Source of the DNA: Thermoanaerobaculia bacterium | GTDB lineage: Bacteria; Acidobacteriota; Thermoanaerobaculia; Gp7-AA8 | Length of the DNA: 61,060 bases | Direction of reading: 5' to 3' | NCBI GenBank assembly: GCA_017883205.1 | Contig: JADGNZ010000036.1 | Location: forward strand, 1-61,060 | Shown: in pieces, positions 31,604-41,213 of the stretch | Position numbering within the stretch: position 1 is the stretch's first letter | Layout: the number at the start of each line of letters is the position of its first letter | Program-made: the position numbers and the translations under genes | Notes under the pieces: model-generated | Seen by the model: only the letters and a program-made list of their open reading frames with translations | Told to the model about the DNA's origin: nothing | Database searches by the model: none

Positions 31604-31615
31604 AAAGGTCTTTTG

Positions 31616-32266
31616 ATGCTCCTCTCCTGGATGCTCTATTGCGGTTTCGCGACTGCCTTCACCGGCGCAATCGCGTCATTCCCGCGCCGCACGCGCAGGA
31701 GAGGAGTGTGGCTCTTCGCCACCGGCATCGCCTCCGCGCTCATCGCCCTCTTTTGGCCAGCGACCGAAGAGCATGCGGACGGCGTCCACGCGCACATCGA
31801 CGAGATCATGCCGCGCTGGCAGTTCGAAGAGCATCACGAGATTCAAATCGACGCTCCGCCGGAACGGATCTGGGCTGCGATCCGCGACGTCACGCCGCGC
31901 GAAATCCGCCTGTATCAAACTCTCACGGCCATTCGCCGTTTCGGCCGCAGCAGCGGCGAAAACATCCTCAATGCTCCTGATACGAAACCGATCCTCGCCG
32001 TAGCCACGCGCTCCGGTTTCCACGTGCTGGTCGACGACGCTCCGCGCGAGCTCGTCATCGGCACGCACGTCGCGCCCGATGCGCTTGCAGTGATGAACTT
32101 CCGCGTGGAGGGCACGCGCCTCATGACCGAGACGCGCGTGTTTGCGCAGACGGACGAAGCGCGGCGCTCCTTCGCGATCTATTGGCGTCTCATCCGCCCC
32201 GGCAGTGGCATCATTCGCCGGAGCTGGCTCGAGGCGATCAAGCGCCGCGCGGAAGCGAAACCATGA
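31616..32266 (+). CDS. Membrane-anchored SRPBCC-like protein
   Basis: 216 residues with two N-terminal hydrophobic segments (LLSWMLYCGFATAFTGAIAS and WLFATGIASALIALFW), then a soluble domain beginning HHEIQIDAPPERIWAAIRDV, the opening strand and helix of START/SRPBCC hydrophobic-ligand-binding folds, and ending MTETRVFAQTDEARRSFAIY. The ligand is unknown. ATG 31616 is preferred to the TTG at 31613. Confidence 0.7.
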   Translation: MLLSWMLYCGFATAFTGAIASFPRRTRRRGVWLFATGIASALIALFWPATEEHADGVHAHIDEIMPRWQFEEHHEIQIDAPPERIWAAIRDVTPREIRLYQTLTAIRRFGRSSGENILNAPDTKPILAVATRSGFHVLVDDAPRELVIGTHVAPDALAVMNFRVEGTRLMTETRVFAQTDEARRSFAIYWRLIRPGSGIIRRSWLEAIKRRAEAKP

Positions 32267-32295
32267 CGCTCATCTGATCTGATATCGTTCGCCCC

Positions 32296-32832
32296 ATGCC
32301 GCACAGCTATCCGCAGGAGGCCGTCCTGCGCGACGGCCGCAAAGTTCTCATCCGCCCCTTCGCCGCGAAGGACGTCGATGCGCTGTACGAATTCTTCCAG
32401 CGTCTCCCCTCCGCCTACCGCCGTTTCGCCTGGGATCCGATCGAGAATCGAAGTTTGATCGAGAGCTGGGGCCGGGACATCGACTACGCGAAAGTCCTCC
32501 CGCTCCTGGCGCTGGACGGCAACCGCATCGTCGCCGACGCCTCGCTGCACCGCAGGCAGGGCGGTCCGCTCCGCCTCACCGGCCGCATCAAATGGATGAT
32601 CGATCCGGCGTTCCGCGGCGTCGGACTGGGAACGCTGCTCGTCAACCAGTTCATCGGCATCGCCCGCGAGAAAGGCCTGCGTCACCTGAACGCCATGCTG
32701 ATCTCCGACCTCGAAGCCGACGCCGTCGCCACCCTCGAGCACCTCGGCTTCATACCCTACGTCATGCCCGGCTACGGCACGGATCCGGATGGCAACCAGC
32801 ACGACATGACGAAGCTGCTGCTGAAGTTGTGA
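32296..32832 (+). CDS. GNAT-family N-acetyltransferase
   Basis: 178 residues with the GNAT fold: LRDGRKVLIRPFAAKDVDAL at the start, strand 4 IKWMIDPAFRGVGLGTLLVN carrying the acetyl-CoA loop (RGVGLG), and the C-terminal helix LGFIPYVMPGYG. It transfers acetyl (or related acyl) groups to an amine; the substrate cannot be read from sequence. A tandem repeat begins 10 bases after its stop. Confidence 0.87.
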   Translation: MPHSYPQEAVLRDGRKVLIRPFAAKDVDALYEFFQRLPSAYRRFAWDPIENRSLIESWGRDIDYAKVLPLLALDGNRIVADASLHRRQGGPLRLTGRIKWMIDPAFRGVGLGTLLVNQFIGIAREKGLRHLNAMLISDLEADAVATLEHLGFIPYVMPGYGTDPDGNQHDMTKLLLKL

Positions 32833-32841
32833 TCAATCGAG

Positions 32842-33028
32842 CACAGACAAGAGTGTCTGTGCCACACAACCCTGCCACAAGCGCTGCTTGGTTTGACACA
32901 GATACTCCTGTCTTTGCCACAGAACCCCGCACAAGCGCTGCCTGGTGTGGCACAGACACTCCTGTCTGTGCCACATAAATTCCGCCACGAGCGCTGCTTG
33001 GTGTGGCACAGACACTCTTGTCTGTGCT
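32842..33028. repeat. Tandem repeat, ~55-bp units with CACAGACA-type hairpins
   Basis: Units begin at 32842, 32897, 32951 and (partial) 33007. Each starts with an inverted repeat CACAGACACTCCTGTCTGTG or a variant and continues GCCACA..., ..AAGCGCTGCTTGG. It fills the gap between the GNAT and GluQRS genes; no other feature is seen there. Confidence 0.87.
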
Positions 33029-33056
33029 CATGGAAATCAGAGCGACGGCTGTGCAC

Positions 33057-33926
33057 TCACGATGAACCCAACCGCGCCGGCTCGAATCGCCTCAACGCTT
33101 CCGCCAACATGCGCTGAGGAGTGTCGGGGACAACCTCAACTCCGAGCACCCCCAGCGCATAGGCCAGTGTCTCCGCTACGTGCCGCTCATCGAGCGACGG
33201 CAACGGCAGCGCGCCGTCGCGTTTGCCGAGCTTCGAGCCATCCGGATTCGTGACCAACGGCAGATGCGCATAGCTCGGAGTGGGCAACCCCAGCGCGCGC
33301 TGCAACGCGATCTGCCGCGCCGTCGATGAGAGCAAATCCGCGCCGCGAACCACCTGCGTCACCCCTTGCGCCGCATCGTCGACGACGACAGCGAGCTGAT
33401 ACGCATAGACCCCATCGGCGCGGCGGATGACGAAGTCGCCGGTATCGGCAGCGACGTTTTCTTCGACGTGTCCAGCGACTGCGTCGTCGAATGTGAGGAC
33501 GATATCCGGCGCCCGAAACCGGATCGCCCGTGCAACGCGGCCGGCCGGCAGTCCCTCGCGGCACGTTCCCGGATACACCGGCTCGCGTCCGAGCGGAGCA
33601 GAAGCCGCACGCTGCAGGTCGGCGCGCGAACATCCGCAGTCGTACACGAGATGCCGCTCGCGCAGAAGACGGAGCGCCTCGTCATACAGCACCGTACGTT
33701 GCGACTGGTAGACGACGTCGCCATCCCACGTCAGCCCGTAGCGCTCGAGCGCAAGCAGAATCTCTTCCGCCGATCCGGCCACCACCCGCGGCGTATCGAG
33801 GTCTTCCATCCGCACCAGCCACTGGCCCCCTTCCCGCCGCGCAAATAGCCACGAGCCCACCGCGGCGACAAGGCTGCCAAGGTGGAGCGGTCCGGTGGGT
33901 GAGGGAGCGAAGCGGCCGACAAGCAC
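33057..33926 (-). CDS. gluQ: Glutamyl-Q tRNA(Asp) synthetase
   Basis: 289 residues of GluQRS, a shortened glutamyl-tRNA synthetase that attaches glutamate to queuosine 34 of tRNA(Asp). It shows GRFAPSPTGPLHLGSLVAAV (HIGH-like signature), RMEDLDTPR, the zinc-site cysteines in VYDCGCSRADLQ and GTCREG, FVIRRADGVYAYQLAVVVDD and the KMSK-like SKLGKRDGALPL. It lacks the anticodon domain, as the family does. GTG 33926 is the most sensible start; longer frames read the inverted repeat and array upstream. Family length (~290-310) agrees. Confidence 0.9.
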   Translation of the reverse strand: MLVGRFAPSPTGPLHLGSLVAAVGSWLFARREGGQWLVRMEDLDTPRVVAGSAEEILLALERYGLTWDGDVVYQSQRTVLYDEALRLLRERHLVYDCGCSRADLQRAASAPLGREPVYPGTCREGLPAGRVARAIRFRAPDIVLTFDDAVAGHVEENVAADTGDFVIRRADGVYAYQLAVVVDDAAQGVTQVVRGADLLSSTARQIALQRALGLPTPSYAHLPLVTNPDGSKLGKRDGALPLPSLDERHVAETLAYALGVLGVEVVPDTPQRMLAEALRRFEPARLGSS

Positions 33927-33955
33927 GATGCGATCGTAATCTCTACACGGCGTGG

Positions 33956-34052
33956 ATGGGGTCAGGTCTGAAGTATGAAGTGACGAAATCGCAGGTGTCC
34001 CCATGAAGGACGATTTGTGTTTCGTCACTTCATACTTCAGACCTGACCCCAT
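33956..34052. repeat. Long inverted repeat with 33-bp perfect arms (REP/MITE-like)
   Basis: Positions 33956-33988 and 34020-34052 are exact reverse complements around a 31-base loop. The tip of each arm, GGGGTCAGGTCTGAAG, is of the kind I associate with elements mobilised by REP-associated tyrosine transposases (RAYT). No transposase is in this window, so it would be non-autonomous. It lies between the GluQRS start and the 21-bp array. Confidence 0.8.
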
Positions 34053-34063
34053 TCGCTCGAAAG

Positions 34064-34110
34064 GACGGCGTCACCTCCTTCGACCCGAGCCCCTCGCGAA
34101 TGACGCCGTC
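34064..34110. repeat. Inverted repeat GACGGCGTCA / TGACGCCGTC
   Basis: Perfect 10-bp arms separated by 27 bases, filling the space between the 33-bp-arm element and the first 21-bp unit. Confidence 0.55.
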
Positions 34111-34131
34111 TGCCTCGATATCGAAACCGCC

Positions 34132-34448
34132 CCCCTCGACATTGGAAAGGTCCCGCTTGCAATTGGAGACGCTCCCTTTCGAAACGGAGGTGTTCCGTTT
34201 GCAAACGGACGCGTTCCGTTTCGAAACGGAGAAGTTCCGTTTGACATTGGAGACGTGCCGTTTCGAAACGGCGGTGTACCCTTTGCAAAACGGAGGCGTT
34301 CCGTTTCGAAACGGCGGTGTACCGTTTGCAAACGGCGGCGTTCCGTTTCGAAACGGTGATGTACCGTTTGCAAACGGCGGCGTTCCGTTTCGAAACGGTG
34401 ATGCACCGTTTGCAAACGGCGACGCACCGTTTGATATCGGGGAAACGC
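34132..34448. repeat. Array of ~15 units of 21 bp with alternating palindromes CCGTTTCGAAACGG / CCGTTTGCAAACGG
   Basis: Unit starts at 34132, 34153, 34174, 34195, 34216, 34237, 34258, 34279, 34301, 34322, 34343, 34364, 34385, 34406 and 34427; one unit (34279) has an extra base. In the core the palindrome centre alternates strictly, CG then GC, in successive units (34174 CG, 34195 GC, 34216 CG, then 34258-34406 alternating). Edge units are degenerate and several have ACATTGG or ATATCGG in place of the right half. It lies in the divergent intergenic region between gluQ and a membrane-protein gene. Open frames through it encode only PFRNGGV/PFANGDV-like heptapeptides on either strand. Confidence 0.92.
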
Positions 34449-34470
34449 CGACAATTTTTGTCACTTCACT

Positions 34471-34512
34471 CCCCGACCCCCGACCCCCGACCCCCGACCC
34501 CCGACCCCCGAC
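34471..34512. repeat. GACCCCC microsatellite
   Basis: About six 7-base copies of CCCCGAC just before the membrane-protein gene. A related G-rich form is at 41654. Confidence 0.75.
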
Positions 34513-34534
34513 GTCATCCGCTACCATCCCTGAC

Positions 34535-35458
34535 ATGGACGACGATCGCGGATTCTTCGAGGCATTCATCGGCGACGGCCGGTCGCTGATCAAACTGACG
34601 GCGCTGATGATGATGGGCGCTGGCGCGTTTGCGCTCTTCCAGGCCGGCACCGGCCATTTCCTTCCTCAGGACACCGACTACCTCGGCATGACAGCAGCAC
34701 AACTCTGCACGCTGCATGGATGCAGGATCGTGCACTTTATGGTTCACGACCGCGTCTCGTTCGGTGGCGTTCTGCTGGCAATCGGGGTGATGTATCTCTG
34801 GCTCGCTGAGTTCCCGCTGCGCCGAGGGGAGACGTGGGCGTGGTGGGCGCTGGCGATCAGCGGCGGCGCCGGTTTCCTCAGCTTTCTCGCCTACCTCGGC
34901 TACGGCTATCTCGACTCCTGGCACGGCGCGGCCACGCTCGGACTGCTGCCGCTCTTCATCGGCGGACTCGTACTCACGCGATCGTTGCGCGTCGATCGGC
35001 AGCCACGTCCGCCGCTCGATTTTCATTCACGCAACGGTGTGGGACGCATCCTCCTGCTTGCGGCCACGTTCGGCATCGCCGCCGCCGGCTGCACGATCAT
35101 GACCGTCGGCATGACGACGGTCTTCGTCCCGCAAGACATCGAATACATGGGCATCACGCCGGCGGAATTGCACGCGGTCAACCCGCATCTCGTGCCGCTC
35201 ATCGCCCACGACCGTGCCGGCTTCGGCGGCGCCCTCATCTCAGCCGGACTGGCGATGTTTCTGGCCGTGCTCTACGGCCGCCCATCGCGCAGCCTCTGGC
35301 AGGCGCTCGCGACCGCCGGCCTAGCCGGCTTCTGCCCCGCCATCGCCATCCATCCCGTCATCGGCTACGTCAGCATGTCCCATCTCGGGCCTGCGATCCT
35401 CGGGTGCTGCGTGTTCATCGCCGGCATGGCGATGACCGTGCGTCCGAAAAGCGTTTGA
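34535..35458 (+). CDS. Polytopic membrane protein with internal duplication
   Basis: 307 residues, about eight membrane helices. The halves repeat one another: FLPQDTDYLGMTAAQL, then HFMVHDRVSFGGVLLAIGVM (about 42-92), versus FVPQDIEYMGITPAEL, then PLIAHDRAGFGGALISAGLA (about 206-256). The paired HDR/FGG motif in each half hints at a functional site at the membrane face. I do not recognise a named family. ATG 34535 is chosen because everything upstream in frame is array sequence. Confidence 0.75.
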   Translation: MDDDRGFFEAFIGDGRSLIKLTALMMMGAGAFALFQAGTGHFLPQDTDYLGMTAAQLCTLHGCRIVHFMVHDRVSFGGVLLAIGVMYLWLAEFPLRRGETWAWWALAISGGAGFLSFLAYLGYGYLDSWHGAATLGLLPLFIGGLVLTRSLRVDRQPRPPLDFHSRNGVGRILLLAATFGIAAAGCTIMTVGMTTVFVPQDIEYMGITPAELHAVNPHLVPLIAHDRAGFGGALISAGLAMFLAVLYGRPSRSLWQALATAGLAGFCPAIAIHPVIGYVSMSHLGPAILGCCVFIAGMAMTVRPKSV

Positions 35459-35514
35459 CCACAGAGACACAAAGGACACAGAGATGATCTTTGTGTCCTT
35501 TGTGTCTTTGTGGT
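35458..35514. repeat. Dispersed hairpin repeat, AT form (A-richer variant)
   Basis: ACCACAGAGACACAAAGGAC, loop, then complement ending TGTGTCTTTGTGGT, between convergent genes; it overlaps the last base of the membrane-protein stop and could act as a terminator. Confidence 0.87.
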
Positions 35515-35524
35515 TAAAACGGCT

Positions 35525-35902
35525 TTACACGTGCTGCGAGATCGACAGCGTGTTGCCGTCCGGATCTTTGAACCACGCCACCTTGTCGCCCGAGGGTGCG
35601 GTCCAGATGCCGAGGGGGTCCTGCTCGAAGAAACTGAAGCGCTCGAACACTACGCCTCGTTCGGCAAGTGCGGCGGCCATCTTCTCGATCCCGTTCACTT
35701 TCCATCCGAGGATCGTGAACTGCTCCGGCGTCCAATCCTTCTGCACCTTGGCCACACGGATCGTGATGCCGTTCGCGTCCAGCACCATCGCGAAGCCATC
35801 GTTGCTGACAAATTTCAATCCGAGGACTCCTTCGTAGAAGGCGCGCGCCTTGTCATAATCGTGGGTGGGGATGAACGCCATGATTTCCTGATTACCGAGC
35901 AT
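35525..35902 (-). CDS. VOC (glyoxalase/bleomycin resistance) family protein
   Basis: 125 residues with two beta-alpha-beta-beta-beta modules: IPTHDYDKARAFYEGVLGLK and VNGIEKMAAALAERGVVFER, ending DKVAWFKDPDGNTLSISQ, whose Asp/Pro-Asp-Gly-Asn turn carries the usual C-terminal metal ligand region. Members include glyoxalases and dioxygenases; the substrate is not readable. GGAGG precedes ATG 35902 well. It is 13 bases downstream of cstA on the same strand, so probably the same operon. Confidence 0.9.
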   Translation of the reverse strand: MLGNQEIMAFIPTHDYDKARAFYEGVLGLKFVSNDGFAMVLDANGITIRVAKVQKDWTPEQFTILGWKVNGIEKMAAALAERGVVFERFSFFEQDPLGIWTAPSGDKVAWFKDPDGNTLSISQHV

Positions 35903-35915
35903 GTTTCCCTCCGTT

Positions 35916-37766
<1,851 letters not shown>

Positions 37767-37884
37767 GGCGTAGGGAAGATTTTAAGGGCGGAATGTTGAA
37801 TGTGGGATGTGGAATGTTTCGGGTTGAATGGAACGGCCCCTTCCCATGGTTGTACCATCTGGTTGCATGACTTCGAGGCCCGCG

Positions 37885-38118
37885 ATGAAAACGAACGTTA
37901 CGCTCAAGCTTGATGCCGATCTCCTCCGCGAAACGAGGGTGATCGCCGCCGAGGAGGGCCGCTCGGTGAGCGCCCTGGTTACCGACCGGCTGGAGTCGCT
38001 CGTGCGCGAGCGCAAGGCGTTCGAGCGCGCTCGTCGGCGAGCACTTGCCCGCCTGCGAAAAGGGCTCGACTTGGGCTGGACGCCGCCTCAGCCGCGGCAC
38101 GAGTTCCATGAGCGATAA
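37885..38118 (+). CDS. Ribbon-helix-helix antitoxin, partner of a truncated VapC
   Basis: 77 residues: MKTNVTLKLDADLLRETRVI, then AEEGRSVSALVTDRLESLV, an RHH DNA-binding fold, with a charged C-terminal helix. ATG 37885 is favoured over an upstream frame. It overlaps the start of the vapC remnant by 11 bases (ATG 38108), the normal vapBC arrangement, but the toxin has been cut off after about 21 native residues. The antitoxin may persist as an orphan. Confidence 0.82.
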   Translation: MKTNVTLKLDADLLRETRVIAAEEGRSVSALVTDRLESLVRERKAFERARRRALARLRKGLDLGWTPPQPRHEFHER

Positions 38119-38197
38119 GCACTTCGTCGATACCAACATCCTGATGTACGCGCACGACGCGGCTGGGGGAGTGAGGGTTCTGCTTTGGTGTGGCTAG
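38108..38197 (+). pseudogene. VapC toxin remnant, truncated by insertion
   Basis: MSDKHFVDTNILMYAHDAAG is the standard N-terminus of a PIN toxin (first metal Asp in VDTNIL). After about residue 21 the sequence becomes unrelated (VRVLLWCG) and stops at TAG 38195-38197. The stop shares the palindrome CTAG with the convergent stop of the ApeA-like gene, so the inserted DNA starts at about 38165-38175. Confidence 0.85.
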
Positions 38198-39588
38198 CGC
38201 TCTCTTTCATCGTCCGCGCGTGAGCGAAAGATATATGACTGGTTGTACCTGAAACACGCCAACAATTCGTCTTCCGAGAACTGGAGGTCCAGCAGTAGGT
38301 TGGCTTTGATGGCGGCAATGAGCTGGTTCATTGCCTCATGCATAAATGTAAGATTCTCTGTAATAGAAGCTGCATCCGATGTGACATGCGAAAGTGCGTT
38401 ACGCCATTCCGCGATCCGCCATAGTTGGCTTTTCATCTTGGCCTTGGATGAGAACATTCGGGACCAAAACGCTTTTCCTGGACGATCGAAGAGACGTGCA
38501 AGGCGTTCGTTCAGAAAGGGTTTTTCCGAGCGATTCAATTTGCCTTCGAGCCACGCTCGGTACTCCTCGGGTGATGCAGCGACGACCTCCGCGACGCGTT
38601 CTTGGTGTTCTTCTGCCGTGATGATCGATTCGCCGTGCATCCTTCGATCGTATGATTCCGCCGCCTGCACGACATTGAGAAACTGAACGTCCGTTTGCCC
38701 AATGTTGCCGTACAGCACCGAGTAGATCGCGTTTAACGCTGGGCCTAGTCGATCGTAAAGTTCTATCCAGCGAGTGAACACTTCGGCTGCGCGGGATGCG
38801 ATATGCAGATACGAGAACAACATTTCAATCGGGTGTGCGGGTTCATCACCATCGAAGGCGTGAGCAAATAGAAGTTCGTAAACGTCTTTGCGTCTACCGA
38901 CCTTAACGAAAACACTTTTGATGATGTTGCGCCGATTTGTTGCAAAGGTCAGGAAGTTCTGAAGGTACCAGAGCGCGCGGTGCTTAAACTCGCGAAACGA
39001 CGTCGCTTTGAGCGGTCGGACCTCGAGGCCGACGAATTCTTGCAGGGGGTAGGCGCGAGTCGGAAAGATAGGCGGCAATGAACGGAGATTGAACTTGATC
39101 TTCCCAATTGGCGTAACGATTGTCGGCAGACGCACCGGCCGATACTTCAAGGTATATTTCAGCGGTTGGCCGCTTTTCCATGTGCGCTGATGAAACTTGA
39201 TGCTGAATCCACTTACAATCAGCCAGCTTGGAAGTTGTGTGAACGACAGCTCACACACTCGAATGCTAAGGAGTTTTTCTGAACGCAAATGTGGACCTAA
39301 CGCAGCCAGTGCGGGTCGCAGGTCTTGTTGTTGGAAACTTCCGTGCGCCTTAACGCCAGTCCGCAGGCAGTCAAATAGCGTAATGTCGTTACCTGTCTCA
39401 TGCGAACTTACAGATCCGTGGATTACCGGTACACGCACCTCGCGAACCGATAGCGGATCGGCGTCCAGCAGCGCTCCGAAAACCTCAAGACGACAACCCG
39501 TCGATGCCGAAAAAGTAAGGCGGCCACCGTGTTTATTATTCGGCGTATCAGGAAGCCACCACCTTCCTTCGAGCGTGCGTTCGTGCAT
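38194..39588 (-). CDS. apeA: ApeA-like HEPN-domain anti-phage protein
   Basis: 464 residues matching the ApeA layout: N-terminal beta-rich ApeA domain starting LEGRWWLPDTPNNKHGGRLT with FGALLDADP, and IHGSVSSHETGNDITLFDCL, then a C-terminal helical HEPN domain with the RX4H RNase motif RNALSH (Arg396, His401) in EWRNALSHVTSDAASITENL. Known ApeA proteins abort phage infection as a single gene, apparently by RNA cleavage. The gene is visibly AT-richer than its neighbours (one 60-base line at 38881 is 43% GC) and truncates a vapC gene at its 3' side, both signs of recent transfer. Family assignment is from motif reading; a profile search would settle it. Confidence 0.82.
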   Translation of the reverse strand: MHERTLEGRWWLPDTPNNKHGGRLTFSASTGCRLEVFGALLDADPLSVREVRVPVIHGSVSSHETGNDITLFDCLRTGVKAHGSFQQQDLRPALAALGPHLRSEKLLSIRVCELSFTQLPSWLIVSGFSIKFHQRTWKSGQPLKYTLKYRPVRLPTIVTPIGKIKFNLRSLPPIFPTRAYPLQEFVGLEVRPLKATSFREFKHRALWYLQNFLTFATNRRNIIKSVFVKVGRRKDVYELLFAHAFDGDEPAHPIEMLFSYLHIASRAAEVFTRWIELYDRLGPALNAIYSVLYGNIGQTDVQFLNVVQAAESYDRRMHGESIITAEEHQERVAEVVAASPEEYRAWLEGKLNRSEKPFLNERLARLFDRPGKAFWSRMFSSKAKMKSQLWRIAEWRNALSHVTSDAASITENLTFMHEAMNQLIAAIKANLLLDLQFSEDELLACFRYNQSYIFRSRADDERER

Positions 39589-39722
39589 CTCGCAATCCTA
39601 CGCCACCCAGGCGGATGCATGCAGCTGTGCTGACCCGCCTGCGCAAGTGTCTAAAGGTAGAGTCAGATGTCAGCGGTGCGAGTAGTGAATCCGATCTCAA
39701 CGTATGATGATCGCGTCTCAAC

Positions 39723-41075
39723 ATGACCACATCGATTCCCGCTCCCACCCTCCCTCCCGGACCGCGCAGCGTCATCCCCTTCCGCTACCTGCGCACGCTC
39801 CAGCGCGATCCGATTCCGTTTCTTTCCGGCGTCGCGAGGGAGTATGGCGATGCGGCTCAGTTCTTTGTCGGGCCGCAGCAGATTTTTCTGTTCAATCATC
39901 CCGATCTCATTCGCGAGTTGCTCGTGACGCAGCATCGGGCGTTTCACAAAAGCCGGGTGTTGCAGCGGTCGAAGATCATCTTTGGGGAGGGTTTGCTGAC
40001 GTCCGAGGAGGAGTTCCATCGGCGGCAGAGGCGGTTGGCGCAGCCGGCGTTTCATCGGGAGCGGATTGCGCATTACGGCGAGGTGATGATCGATCGCGCG
40101 GCGCGGCTGCAGGAGACGTGGCGTGACGGTGAGGAGCTGGACGTCCATCGCGAGATGATGGGACTCACGCTTTCGGTCGTGGCGAAGACGCTCTTCGACG
40201 CCGATGTCGACGAGGATGCGGACGCGATCGGGAAGGCGCTCACGGAGCTCGTCGATCTCTTTCCGGCGCTGATGAATCCTCTGGCGAACCTGCTGCGGAA
40301 GCTGCCGTTGCCGCAGACGATGCGCTTTCGCCGGTCGATCGAGATGCTCGACCGGACGGTCTACGCGATCATCGAGGAGCGGCGGAAGTCGGGTGACGAC
40401 CGCGGCGATCTGCTGTCGATGTTGTTGCTCGCGGTCGATGAGGAAGGCGACGGCGGCGCCATGTCGAATCTGCAGCTTCGCGACGAGGCGATGACGCTTT
40501 TTCTGGCAGGCCACGAGACGACGGCGAATGCGCTGGCGTGGACGTGGTATCTGCTGTCGCAGAATCCCGATGCGCTCGCAGCGATGCATAGGGAGCTCGA
40601 TGAGGTTCTCGGTGATCGGTTGCCGGTGCCAAACGACTACGCGCGTTTGCCCTACACGGAGATGGTTGTCGCCGAGTCGATGCGCATGTTTCCGCCGGCG
40701 TGGGCGGTGAGCCGGCTGGCGATGGAGGATGTGATGATCGGCGAGTGGCTCGTTCCGGCCGGTGCGGTGGTGATCGCCGCGCAGGCGGTGACGCATCGCG
40801 ATCCGCGCTGGTGGCCGGAGCCCGATCGTTTCGATCCGTTGCGGTTCACGGCCGAAGCGAAGGCGGCGAGGCCGAAGATGGCGTATTTCCCGTTCGGTGC
40901 CGGCCCGCGCATCTGCATCGGCGAAGGATTCGCGTGGATGGAGGCGGTGCTGATCGTGGCGACCATCGCGCAGAAGTGGCGGCTGGAACTGATTTCGCGC
41001 GACGTGCAGGCGCAGGCGTCGATCACGTTGCGGCCGCGGGGCGGGATAAGGATGCGTTTGCGGTTGCGTGTTTGA
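39723..41075 (+). CDS. Cytochrome P450
   Basis: 450-residue P450 mono-oxygenase. Seen in order: proline-rich N-terminus TLPPGPRS, I-helix oxygen site FLAGHETTANAL, K-helix VVAESMRMFPPAWAVSRLAM (ExxR), WPEPDRFDPLRF, and the haem loop FPFGAGPRICIG with ligand Cys398. It is soluble, with no membrane anchor, and of the CYP102/CYP4-like bacterial class that hydroxylates fatty acids or terpenoids; the substrate is not determinable. No ferredoxin partner is nearby. Confidence 0.96.
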   Translation: MTTSIPAPTLPPGPRSVIPFRYLRTLQRDPIPFLSGVAREYGDAAQFFVGPQQIFLFNHPDLIRELLVTQHRAFHKSRVLQRSKIIFGEGLLTSEEEFHRRQRRLAQPAFHRERIAHYGEVMIDRAARLQETWRDGEELDVHREMMGLTLSVVAKTLFDADVDEDADAIGKALTELVDLFPALMNPLANLLRKLPLPQTMRFRRSIEMLDRTVYAIIEERRKSGDDRGDLLSMLLLAVDEEGDGGAMSNLQLRDEAMTLFLAGHETTANALAWTWYLLSQNPDALAAMHRELDEVLGDRLPVPNDYARLPYTEMVVAESMRMFPPAWAVSRLAMEDVMIGEWLVPAGAVVIAAQAVTHRDPRWWPEPDRFDPLRFTAEAKAARPKMAYFPFGAGPRICIGEGFAWMEAVLIVATIAQKWRLELISRDVQAQASITLRPRGGIRMRLRLRV

Positions 41076-41082
41076 AAAGCGG

Positions 41083-41111
41083 TCACGCGGAGACGCGGAG
41101 GGCGCGGAGAG
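41083..41111. repeat. Half hairpin repeat, GC form (left arm)
   Basis: TCACGCGGAGACGCGGAGGG then CGCGGAGAG, a lone left arm 7 bases after the P450 stop. Confidence 0.78.
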
Positions 41112-41213
41112 AAGCGCTGTCATTCTGAGGGTACGGGGCGGAGGGTGGGGGGAAGAATCCCCTGCCTACGGAGCGGAAGTCATTACCGGAGCGAGCGGCG
41201 TTACACTTTCCCC

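Noticed and set aside
34030-34650. Open frames on both strands reading PFRNGGVPFANG-like repeats over the second array
   Set aside because: Same artefact of a 21-base period. The plus-strand frame only becomes protein-like at ATG 34535, which is used as the start of the membrane protein.
39663-41123. 486-residue minus-strand frame under the P450 gene
   Set aside because: The plus strand encodes a complete P450 with haem Cys; the antisense frame is Arg/His-rich with no family features.
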